Of a stretch of DNA of 64,000 bases, positions 25,001 through 51,185 are shown one piece after another; position 1 is the first letter of the stretch, and each line of letters starts with the position of its first letter. Position numbers and translations under genes: made by a program. Source of the stretch: Daucus carota subsp. sativus (lineage: Eukaryota > Streptophyta > Magnoliopsida > Apiales > Apiaceae). The notes under the pieces were generated by a model that saw nothing but the letters and a program-made list of their open reading frames with translations, was not told the DNA's origin and ran no database searches. The DNA is taken from assembly GCF_001625215.2 (NCBI RefSeq), contig NC_030386.2, positions 35,653,296-35,717,295 of the forward strand. The letters run 5' to 3'.

Positions 25001-28000
25001 GATCTTCTGAGTTGCAACAAACCTTGTTCTAATATTTCACCATTTGGTTCACCAAGTTTGTTTCTTTTATGAAAATAGGCAGCAATATTATTATTATAAC
25101 TTTCTTATTCAAAAGACAACGAACACTAGAAAATAAAGATATGATAATAATTTAAATACTTTGTGTAAGAAGGAAGATCAAGAGCTCGACTGAGCATCGC
25201 TTCTGGTAGTGTTTCATGTTTCCAGCTGAATTGTACCTGCAAAGTATTGATAAAATTAAACCTTCTTGGAGTATCTTAAAAAAAAAAAGAAAGAAAGAAC
25301 CTTCTTGCTTTCTTTTTTCACTGCAGAAGATGATTGATTCTACTCCATATAGATGGAATTTTAATATATACCAAGGTCTAGTAATTTCATCAATGTGAGA
25401 ATTATATGCGCATGTTTATATATAAGTACCACACACTTTTACAAAGATTGTTGCTGCTGTGCACATGCTGACTGATAAGCTACTGATGGCTTTGCATAAG
25501 AGCAAAAGCAAAAAAGATAATAAAAACATATAAACATGTCAAGTGTTAAAGTTAAATTTTCTGACAGGGCTATGAAATGTATGAAGTCAAATGCACAAAA
25601 GAAATATTTAAGAACTACACTAAAATGAAAAAAAATTGACCTGTCTGTCATCCTCGTCAAGTAAACCTTTCAGTATGAAGCTTAAAGGCTCCATCGAAAA
25701 ATGGTGGATAACTGACATCTGAAAATGTTTAATATATCAAAGTATAATTATTATATATATCAGAAGCATGAATTAAAAGCGGCATACAAACAAATTACAA
25801 GATCTGCCATGGCGCCATGCAGTAACAACAAATAACTAGACAAATTAGGAGTTCCACAAAGTAAAGATACTGACCTTCAATGCTCGAACAATTGAGGAAA
25901 GTGTTCCATCCTGTCTCAAGAAGCAGTTTCTGAGGAAAGTTGCAACCTTCTGACCAACATTGAAGCCTGAACAGTCTCTCACAAGAACAGCTTCAATGAT
26001 TGAATCCAATCTCTCAGATGGAGATCTCAATTTGAACTTACGAGGTAAAACACACTGAAGTGCATTCGAAGAAAGCACGTTTCTTGGGGCATCAATAGTT
26101 GTTGCAACTCCCAGTATCAAAAGAATTGGAAGCTTAACTGCCCATTCGCTGGTTAGAGCACAAAGATAAGACTCTTAAGTTTTAGTAGGGTGATTGCATG
26201 ATGTTTATGAAGAATGATAATGACTATTGTGTCTATGAACTGGATACGTACACTTTTGCATCCCGAAAATGATGCACAGAACTAAAATCAAGATGAACGT
26301 AAACTAAAACAATAATATGTTTTATATCTGTGTTTCATGTTATGTCGCCCATCTCAAAAAAGACTGAGATACTTTTGCAATTTCGCAGTCAAGTATCAGC
26401 ATTGCACATAGGAAATTCAAAAATGAATCTGAAATCAGGATGTAAATCTGTAAAAGGATTAGTGAATGTGAAAGTCATGTAAACGATCATTGCTCCTACA
26501 TACTGTATCTAAAGATTAGTCACTTTATGTGAAATTTATCTACTGCCAACCTCAATGATCTGTGTAATATTGCTCCTCATCTGTCCATGTTGTTTCTAAA
26601 TTTCAGATTCCATTAGTTAGGATTCAGGCAAAAATATGTCAATCATCTGTTTTTAGCATCTGAACTTCAATAGTGCATGTATGATTTATCAAAACATAAC
26701 TTTTTTTTTTGACAGAATAGACAAAAGTATTTTGGTTGATTAGGTTTATGAATGAGATTAAGTAAAAAAAATTAGACACACCTTAACATTAGGATGAAAT
26801 CAGATAAGACAGTGCCACAGCACCTCTCGAGATCTTCTATGATCACAACCACAGGATTTCCGTGGTTACCGGGTTCAGCATACCATGATGCCAAAGCTGA
26901 TATATCAGCCACCTGTGTAAACATGTATAAAGTATTTAAAAATGTTAAACACATTTATAGGCTATACATGAAGTCATAACTTGACACGAGTTTTAGTCTT
27001 CAAATAGATTTAAATGTCATTTATAATACTTACATCCAGGGTAACCATCAGAAACTTTCTCAGCAAACTTCTGATTGAACCACTAATCCCATTCTTTGGA
27101 GAAAAATCACTTGATGAAAGGTTTGCCACATGACATCCATGAGACTTCAGATGTTGTCCAAGATCCGCAAAGGTTAGTAGATCATCAACAACTTCCATAT
27201 TCCCTAAAAAATTGTACTCAATTAGATTCTTATTACCAACAAAGTCAATAAGGCGTCTTTCCTAATACGAATTTGTTGTATTAATGTTTAGACGGCTCAA
27301 ATGAAACTTACTAGTAAGCACCAGCCCGCTGAACAGTTGTTTAGACGTAGCATCACTCACAATGGGGTACGAGCATGTCACTTTGGCAAATTCAGGCTTC
27401 CCACGAGAAGTAATTGCATCAAATGATTCATGAACCCATCTATCGATCTCATTGAAAACATCGAGATTAATATCCCTCAAAGCATCCTGCAAGTTAGCCA
27501 GAAACTTACTCAATCCTTGTCAAATAAAACACACCCCGATCAACTGTATATTTCATATATATCATCATCCTTGGGCCCTTGGCACATTACCCAGTACCAA
27601 TTATTTCATAACACATCTAAAAAACAGAAGTTCAAAAGATAAAATAAATATGCCTCTCCTGATCTACATACTTCTCGAAATCCACATTTCTACTGTAAAA
27701 CACACACAGCACATTGCTAATATTATAACGACAACGACAAAAATTCCTTAACTGGACCTAGTTTAAAATTTTACTTAAAGCTGTGCTGTGGAAAAAGCAC
27801 CTTAATGACGGACTTGATTTTAGACCAAACGCAATCAAACGCTTCATTGCGCAATTTCTCGAGTTCATCAGCTTCACCGGTGTCAGATTTGTCCAAATTA
27901 TCGTGCACCGATGACGATAAATCAATCCGCCTCCTCGCTTTACCACCTGATTTCCTCTCAATCCTCTGATTCGATGCTTTGTGAAGTACGAAAAACGGCT

Positions 28001-28241
28001 ACATCGAAAAAAACAAAAAACACATAAACACAATTCACAAATTTCTACACAAATTACACAAACACGTGCTCCATCAAAATTACACAAAAAGTAGCAACGT
28101 AAATCAATACATGAACACAAACACATAAGTAAATTGGTAAATTTGTATTTACAGAGTAATAGATGAGGTGAGTACACGCACCTGTAGATCATTCTCGTCG
28201 TTCTGACATAATTGTAGATCTTCAGCTTCAATTGAACCCAT
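19079..28241 (-). CDS. ORC3: Origin recognition complex subunit 3
   Basis: Nuclear subunit of the six-protein complex that marks replication origins and loads MCM helicase. Seventeen in-phase exons encode 722 residues: 28241-28182, 27998-27801, 27486-27312, 27203-27034, 26912-26782, 26148-25875, 25718-25641, 25236-25160, 25063-24973, 23944-23760, 23430-23361, 22633-22548, 21912-21823, 21452-21377, 20791-20664, 19886-19713, 19184-19079. Recognisable blocks: MEVVDDLLTF, the divergent AAA+-like core with VVVIIEDLERC and LPILLILGVATTID, FSMEPLSFILKGLLDEDD, QPMECIPFHEI, and the conserved C-terminal winged-helix end RAVMELQITGLLRMPSKRR...GL. Length matches plant ORC3 (about 730). No Walker A is seen, as expected. 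The last intron has U12-type signals. The exon 7/8 join (skipping a possible exon near 25450-25500) is the least certain. Confidence 0.95.
19185..19712 (-). other. ORC3: Candidate U12-type (minor spliceosome) intron in ORC3
   Basis: Donor CA|GTATCCTTC matches the U12 5' splice consensus GTATCCTT. Just before the acceptor is TCTTTAACT, one mismatch from the U12 branch motif TCCTTAACT, with the branch A 14 bases from the AG. The splice joins L-Q-A-R-F-C-R-A in frame. Confidence 0.75.
20515..20565. repeat. Three copies of an 18-bp unit in an ORC3 intron
   Basis: GACCAACATGTTTTGTTG is repeated almost perfectly three times inside intron 15 of ORC3. Minisatellite-like. Confidence 0.9.
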
Positions 28242-28445
28242 TCCAAATTTACTTAGATGCTGAAGCTCTGTAAATTAGGGCTTGTGTATATGTATGTCGT
28301 GTTTTCTTTTTGGCGGGAAATAGCTGGGTGTGTCAAAGATAATGGCCGTTTTACTTTTATTGATGGGCCGAGTCTGGCCTGCTAAAATTAAGTTGTGAGT
28401 TGCCAACTCATACTATTTTTCTTTTTCTTCTTTATTTCTTAAGAA

Positions 28446-28642
28446 CTAGCATTTTAACCAGTGCGAAGCACTGGCGGGTACATAGTTCGTAATTTATTAT
28501 TTATAATTTAAATTTTAACATATTTTAATGTTGATACATTTGTAGACTTGTAGTACAAAAGGAGAGTACCAAACCAAAAAATATAACTAAAATCTTGGAA
28601 TACAAATTATACTTATGTTAGCTTACTATAATATAGTATAGA
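28446..28642 (-). mobile_element. Miniature Helitron (197 bp), both ends intact
   Basis: Read on the minus strand it begins TCTATACTATATTATAGTA right after an A and ends with a CCAGTGCTTCGCACTGG hairpin, a short A/T spacer and CTAG directly before a T. The TC start, subterminal hairpin, CTRR end and insertion between A and T without target duplication are the Helitron signature. Far too short to code for anything. Confidence 0.85.
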
Positions 28643-30634
28643 TTACAATCTCTTCGATGTTGATGATAAGTGCATGGGTGTCTTAAATTAATGTCAAAAG
28701 CCAGTGTTGTAAAAAATGGAAATCGGAGGTGAAGCACGGGATAAAGATTAATCAAGATTGATCGGATTGATCGAAAATTAATCAGATTATTAATTAAATA
28801 ATCAGAAATAATTCTCGATGAGCTACGGAACAGAAATTAATCAATGTATTCTAGATCAAATTTGCTAGGGAAAAAAATATTTTTTATAAATATTTTAGAT
28901 TCTAAGAATGCTAGCTAATGTCCCGTGTCAAAAATGAGAAAATTTATTATGTATTAACATACTAACATTTGATCATATTTGAAATTTTATTTCTCTCAAA
29001 ATACAAGTCATGGTACGAATTTATTTAAGTGATATTTTTATTTTGATAAAATCATTATGTTATATTATGATTTCAAATAGATGGAATAAATATTCAAACA
29101 CCAATGTATATAGATTATAGATTGGCTGATATTCAATCTTGAGCACAACTTTTTTTTTATTTATAATTCGTGATTGTTTTGGATGGATTATGTATAATGC
29201 TAATTAGAGTTCTTCTAAATCTAATATTAATAGATAATATTCAAATGTTGCATTTTGAGACTCATCACCTTAATTTGTGTGATTTCTTAACGATATTGAT
29301 TTTAAATTAAAATGTATATAAACGATGATACTACTATAAATATGGTAGTACAAGTGTTGTAAAATAAATACACAAACTGCGCTTTAAACTTTGTCTATTT
29401 ACATTTTAACCTCCAGATTTGGTTTACATTTTAACCTCTAGATTTGGCTTCCTCACCTTAATCTGACATCTGGTCCGGAAAAGGATCTAGATATAGAAGA
29501 ACCATGGAACATAAAATTTAGTTGTATTTTAAATTAATCTAACCTGTCTTGTAAAACTGTAAGGTTATCAGACTGGTACAACTTATTTGTTGTGGTATCA
29601 CCATTGGTAAAGAAAGCTGAGGTACTGAGGTATGTATTGTAAAATGAATTTGTAACTGTAGGGTGAAGGGTTTGTAGTAACTATAGTTTTATTGTTCCTC
29701 TTTTACTATCGTTGCCCGCCATATTCATCTGAAAACCAGTTAAGCAACTTGACTGCACACTGTAACCTCTTTGCGAAGCACAGTTGCTTTGCCATCAGCC
29801 ACTTCCCCTACCAGTCATTGATTGAGCCACTTTGTTGCTTCAAAGCACGAATTGCACCATTCGCGATGTGTAGCGCACATGGTACAAATCAAATGAAAGC
29901 TTATGCACGTTTCAAATCAAACACCGCCCCCTAATTCACGATACATGATACAAACAGGAAAAATTTCACAAATATACATAAACAGAAATCTGTACCATTC
30001 CAAAGACCTCAGCGGTTTCATTCAGAGAATCTTGCTATAAGGCTTCAAGCCAATCATGATTTGATTAACAACTGAAGGTCCATCTTATTACAATGCTGCT
30101 CGGATACAAGGTAATTGATGTGGCAATGCCTAAAGCTAAGTTATAAATGCTCACAGACTCAACACTGGTATGTCCACCAATCTTTAGAAATCAGCATACA
30201 GAGATCAGTAGTATTTTCACTCGTACATAGATGCAACAAAAGACCAATTAATTATCTATAATTAATCAGCCTGTTAACTCATTTTATCAACCTAAACTCT
30301 GAAGAGGATAATAATAGCGCAATTCACAAGCATAAAAACAAGTAAAGGCCACCTTCTTCAGGAATGAATTAAAACAGATTTATCCATCCTTTGAAAGTGA
30401 TCAAGGCAAACTCTTACAGCAAAAAAGGAAAAGGAATGAAAAACTATTACAAAGTACGTGCCCCTACTTTTTAGGCAGAGATTTTATAGACAGTGGATTG
30501 TAACCTGGATTAACATATTAGCCAATTATGTCCCTTACAAGTGTTGCATTTTTGTCTTCATCTCCTTAAACTAGCAATCTAGCATCTTTCTGTAAGAATG
30601 ATAAACATTGTTAACATATGAATTTTCATAATAT
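28643..30634. other. Intergenic, no confident gene
   Basis: AT-rich 2 kb between ORC3 and the thioesterase gene. A block at about 29690-29940 is richer in GC and has an 80-codon open frame on the plus strand without an ATG start and no family I recognise; it may be degraded coding DNA. The thioesterase 3' UTR should lie just below 30635. Confidence 0.45.
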
Positions 30635-32076
30635 TCATAAACTTGCAACTGGCATATTATAGAAGGTAGCACGAGATGTGTAGACCAGCTTGTCAGACTC
30701 CTTCATTCTGAACTCAACCGCAACTACAGTCAAGTTCCTTCCACTCCTTACAATAGAGGCATCCACCAACACCTCTGACTGCACATGTAAAATAAATCAT
30801 TGAATTAAAAATGCATATCCAGTCAACGATATTGAATTGTATTACTCTTATGCACATTTAAATTTTACAATTCTTGCAAAACAGAATCGAGTATGTGCGG
30901 GAAGATTAAATTCATCCATCAAGCAGAAGCAATGGAATTAAAAATGGGACAATACATTTGCATATATGTGCAACAAGTAGTTAAGATTTTATTATTCTGC
31001 ATCATGACTTTTCATCCAAACAAATCTAAAATTAGCATTACACAAGAGAAAAAATGGTATACACTTGATGCCAGCCTGTATCAGGGAAAAAAACTCGTTG
31101 ACAAGCTAATGACGAGCAGGGTACTATGCTAATCTAACATTTGCCAGCCAGAGGACAGGGTGAATAAGTGACCTCTTGTTTCTAATTCATAAGTTGCAGG
31201 AACCGTCCATTATCTTAGATATCCTTAGACTGGAAATAAAATCAATGAAACTATATATAGCTATCCTAATTTTGATGCCAATGCCGCTAACCATAATTAA
31301 CATAATGATCTGAAGACCTTAAGCCGAAACAGAGAACAGGTTTGATGATGAGCTATAAGCACACATTTTCTCACTAAATCATGGTGAAGCACTTAATCAA
31401 TACCTTCTAAAGATAAATGAACAACTTACATCGCGTGGTGCAGAAGAGAGGTAAGAATTGCTCAATTCTCCAAGAAAAAGCTCCTTTTCTTTTCCCACAA
31501 CTGTTCTCGCACAATCTACTGCAACCATCTCTGCTACCGATGCCAATGCCCCACCATGCAATCCTCCAAACTTATTCTAAACCCCCCATTAAACAAAATC
31601 AGTCTTCCACAAAAATTCGAGTAAAACAAAACCAACAAAGAACACCAAAATTTAAAATGTTTGAACAAAGAAACCTCTAAATCCCTTATCCTAATCATCT
31701 TAAATACATAAAATATTGGCACCAGGCTTAAAAATCGACTTTCGAGTGACCAAACTCTATAATAAAGCATGATAAACATATTAAGACAGAATTATTATAT
31801 GCATGTTAAGACACAAAAGATAAATATAGAGTAGCTCACGGTGACAACAGGTTTGACACTGAGGAGAAAAGACACACGGCCGCTTTGGACATTAATAACC
31901 TCTACAAGCACACCTCGTATCATGTTCAAGAAATAATTCTTAACATCATAATCTTGTGGGATTGTGTGAGAGACTCCAATCCTCTCTATAAAACCAGCGA
32001 GCCTTGAAATCTGGTCCGGAGACTGTTCTCTGATGATTGTTTCTTGGGAAATGCCACTTGTGGGCTGTTTCTCCAT
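30635..32076 (-). CDS. Hotdog-fold thioesterase (4HBT, acyl-CoA thioesterase 13-like)
   Basis: Three exons, 32076-31840, 31576-31430 and 30778-30635, all joined in phase 0, encode 175 residues. Exon 2 carries the family signature FGGLHGGALASVAEMVAVDCA: the HGG turn and acidic residues at the start of the hotdog helix, which form the thioesterase active site. Exon 3 gives the last beta strands (VLVDASIVRSGRNLTVVAVEFR and KLVYTSRATFY). Length suits single-hotdog plant thioesterases. The N-terminal 30-40 residues are polar and I see no clear transit peptide, so location is uncertain. The exact acyl substrate cannot be told. The exon 2 acceptor was placed to give NKFGGLHGG; an AG six bases further in would also stay in frame. 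Confidence 0.9.
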
Positions 32077-32403
32077 CTTGATTCTTGACTATCACTACAG
32101 ATCTGTGTATCTAATTCTTAACCATTCAGTAAGTGAAAATCAATCAAACTTGGCAGTTGACACATGATTTAGACCATGTCTGTGTTGTTTTTTCCACCAA
32201 GAAAGAATACATTCAACATATCTGCCTGGGTCTATATATTAAAAATCAAAAATATCCTAATATGTGAAATATAAGAATCCTTTGGGCACTGTTGGAAAAA
32301 ATAATAAGATTCTTTCTCTGTCTTTTTTGTTAAATTGAGTTGGAATTTATTTTTATTTTTTTTAAACAAAAGTGTTAATCTAATAACTAAAAGCTTACAA
32401 AAA

Positions 32404-32792
32404 ATATTGGAGTATTGGAGTACAAGATTGATACAATATAATCTAGTCATTTAAATCTTAGCTTTTTTTGTTCTACAATATTTGTAAACATCCGACAACC
32501 TGCATATTATGTTCTACAACATAAACATTGGAATCAAAAGATAGAACAGTTACCTTTATAAATCGTAGGATGTTATGTTCTGCAATATAACTTATAAGCA
32601 GAACAACAATCTTAATGCTTGTTAAAGTTGAAAGATATTAATGATTAGTTGACAATTATGTTTAATACTACATATAAATGATAAATTATATATAAATTTG
32701 GATAATCAAAGATATTACTTATGATTAAACTAAAAAATTATGATTTGTATTCCAATACTCCAATGTTTTTATGTACTCCATAGAACTTAACT
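32404..32792. mobile_element. MITE of an unnamed family, copy B
   Basis: Collinear with copy A at 18210..18620, from TTGGAGTATTGGAGTACAAG to the right end ATGTACTCCATAGAACTTAAC, including the GTTCTGC...GCAGAAC hairpin. The outer roughly 25 bp of the left end are missing. Confidence 0.85.
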
Positions 32793-32984
32793 TATTCTAT
32801 ATAGGCTGTTTTATCATGTTGTTGCCATTAGAGTTGGTCAACTTTATAAAGGATTGGTTTTTTATAAGAATATTTACAAATATACCAACTTCTTAGAAAT
32901 CATTTACAAAAATACTGTCAAGTTAGTTTTTTTAAAAGAATACAATTTTTTTTTCAAATTGTTTACAAAAATACGACTTGCAAC

Positions 32985-33150
32985 TTCAGCCTCATTTGCA
33001 TAAGTTGCAAATGAATTTGCATAAGTTGCAAATGAAATTTTTCATTTGCAACTGTTGCAAATGGTGTTGCAAACGAGGTTGCAGATGTTGCAAGTCGTTG
33101 CAACTGTTGTCAAATATTGTTGCAAATGAGGTTGCAGAAATTGTAAGTCG
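32985..33150. repeat. Cluster of TTGCAAATG words in both orientations
   Basis: About ten copies of TTGCAAATGA-like words and their reverse complements. It includes a perfect 13-bp-arm hairpin (33024-33036 with 33041-33053, 4-base loop). It sits inside a longer AT-rich inverted-repeat-like region from about 32850 to 33245. Confidence 0.8.
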
Positions 33151-33586
33151 TATTTTGGTAAATAATTTATAAAAAATGATATTTTTAAAAATTTTGAAAG
33201 TTATTTTTGTAAAAAATTTCAAAAGGTTAGGCAGTTATGAAAAAAACCCTTTTTTATATTTAAAATCAACAATATATAATTAATTTAATATTTACATATA
33301 TTTTTAAAAATAAGTAATTTAAATTTGAAAATAAGATAAGACAAACAAGATTATAAAAAATTAAATAAACGATGTTAGCAGCAAATTTTAACAAAAAAAA
33401 ATTATTTTTTTCTACATAAAAAACACAAAGAGTTTAGTAAGTTAGATTATAAATTATATAATAAACATTATAAATATGTGTAAGAACCAAGGATTAGAAT
33501 TTTAATTAAATTTAATTAAAATCATTATGGACCAAAAATAAAATATTAATTAAAGTAATCGAATAAATTACTATTATTAACTATTA

Positions 33587-33867
33587 TTCTCTCCGTCCCT
33601 CTGATTTCTATACACTTTTGTTTTCGGGATGTCCCATTCAATTCTATACATTTCAAAACTTTTCCAAAATAGTAAAATTTTATAATATAAAAACCCCACT
33701 AACCCACTACTTTCACCTACTTTTCCAAATCTATCACTTAAATATTAATGGGTCCCACCACTTTGCCTACTTTCCTTTCTCTGTCTCATTACTCTACATT
33801 ACTTTATACACTTTTCTTAATCTCCGTGTACAAAAGAAACGTATATATCCCAGAGGAACGGAGGGAG
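33587..33867. mobile_element. Stowaway-type MITE (281 bp), second copy
   Basis: Ends TTCTCTCCGTCCCTC and, on the other strand, CTCCCTCCGTTCCTC, with TA on each side (33585-33586 and 33868-33869). It has exactly the same length as the copy at 17665..17945 and shares internal words such as GGGATGTCCCATTCAATTC (inverted relative to that copy). Confidence 0.9.
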
Positions 33868-34327
33868 TAGTATATACTATGTGAATAAAAAAAATTAATT
33901 AATGAAATATTCAAATTTGATCAAATAATAGTTATCTAGGTTTAAATTAATAAAAAATTATCAAATCTTTTATCAAAATTTGTTTGTATTAATTCAAAAT
34001 TATAATCAAGTTTATAAATTATAATTTTTTATTTAGTATTTAATATTTTTAAAAATAGTTTTAAAGATACGCTTCGACTGGATCACGGAAAATCGTTTGT
34101 AAAAATCATTATTCCGAGTTTCTGAAGAAAGAGCTGTAAAAGCAATAAAACGAACTGAGCAGTGAGTACTGCAATCTGCAATAGCAATTACAAGAAAATT
34201 AGCGAAAAAACTCTGCTGCAAATTAACGGTCAAACAGTGCGTGAAATTACACAGAGAGATGCTTGTATAATACACGGTGTTTGAAATTGAAGAGAGAGAA
34301 AGCGTGGGAGCGGAGAGAGAGATCTGG

Positions 34328-49636
<15,309 letters not shown>

Positions 49637-51185
49637 TTGATTAGCTCCTTCGTAGGTGAGTACCTCTTGATTTACTGGGCCACTATTGTAACATTAGTAA
49701 TGCAACTTGTTTATGCGATATATCTTGAACTCTGAACAATATAGTGCCTGATGTTTATCCAAACAGATACTTTTGCTTGGATATACTTTTGCGGTGACAC
49801 TGTTTTTTCGCTGACATCTGAAAGTTAGCGCTGTAGTGTAGTATATCAAGTCCCTTAGAGAGCTTTGGAGTATGAATGATATTGCCACATTCATCCTTGA
49901 GATGGAAGGAAGACCCATGTAAAGGATATAATGTATTTATATCCACTGCCAGAGCGCAGTCCTCGGACGTGTGAAATGAGTAGTATATGGTAAAGTTCTC
50001 TTAGAAGAAGGGTTACTGTAAAGGCTCTCTTTTAGAATGGTAAATTGTTTTTTAAGTGATGGTGGAGCTCTAGGCAATGTGTGAAATATTAGTTATAATT
50101 AATTAATATAGTTTGAGATGTGTTATATTATTCTTTCTAGAAACATGTCAAGTGTAATACAGAGTTGCAGACTACTTTCTCAGTGATGACGGTCTTTTAT
50201 GATGAAAGCTGTGGTTAGTGACTAATGAGTTTGAGTTATTTTGAGATTGTTCGATTTCTTGTTTCTACGTCCAGATTTCAGAATATACTTCGACATAGAT
50301 GTCCGAGGATGATACTACAAATCCATGTAATTTATACGTATTGTTTTTCCACTTGGGTCTAAAAATATATTTGTAAAACATGATCCGAACGAACTTTATG
50401 TCCGTTTAATGTGAACGAATAATAATAAATTTAAAGAAACCAGATTTATGCAAATAGCTTATTTATTACGGGTCTAATATATTATAATATAATTGGATTA
50501 CATTATATATGTATATAAAAATGATCAAGATGTAGCTGGAGCTGTAACAGATAGACGTGCCCGATTTGAGATGAATGAATTGAATTTGAAAGGAATATAA
50601 TGAAATTTGAATTATATTATAAAATAGGAAGAAGGGCATGATTTAGTTTTAAATCAAGTTCTTTTCCAATTTAGTTCTTTTCATGATTTAGTCTGGCTGT
50701 AAATTTTCTGGAAAATATTGTGCCTACATCAGTTTAATTCTAAACAGAGGAATATATTTGGTTTATAAATCGGTTTTTGTTGCTTACAATTCAAAAAGGA
50801 GACGATTCATCATTAAAATAATCAATTAATGATAATTGGAATGACGATGGAGGATATGAGATCGGAAATTTCAAGGAGAGTTTGAAGAATGATTTGGGAC
50901 TATGGTTCTATTCCAGATCATAAAATTAAAATTCCAAACACCAACATACAGTATATGGATTTAAGATTTCACAATTTAATTGCACCAGGCCTACCCCCAG
51001 ATTATCTACTTCCCAACTCCAATGCACATTTCCGAACGACGAAAAATTTACTACTATACTAGATAGATATAACAGAATGATAACTAATTTATCAAAAAGG
51101 TACAGAAGTTCCAACATTGATCTGTCCATACTCCATCGCATCAACCAGGTACAAGATGTTCACTGACAAATAGTCTGTCATCCAA
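49637..51185. other. Intergenic between convergent GTG1 and VPS9A
   Basis: Holds the 3' UTRs of both genes, which run toward each other. No other gene, repeat array or transposon end recognised. Confidence 0.5.

Larger units (their letters stand above)
32077..34327. promoter_or_regulatory. Shared upstream region of the thioesterase and GTG1 genes
   Basis: The two genes diverge from this 2.25-kb stretch, so it must hold both promoters. It is occupied by MITE copy B, the TTGCAAATG cluster and a Stowaway MITE. The 60 bases before the GTG1 ATG are GA-rich (GAGAGAGA words), as in many plant 5' UTRs. Confidence 0.6.

Noticed and set aside
25439..25660. Possible extra ORC3 exon (PSVAYQSACAQQQQSL) between exons 7 and 8
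   Set aside because: Its only nearby donor gives phase 2, which would put exon 8 in the wrong frame; direct joining of exons 7 and 8 keeps the conserved sequence.
29692..29934. 80-codon frame as a gene
   Set aside because: No ATG start, no family resemblance and no splice context.
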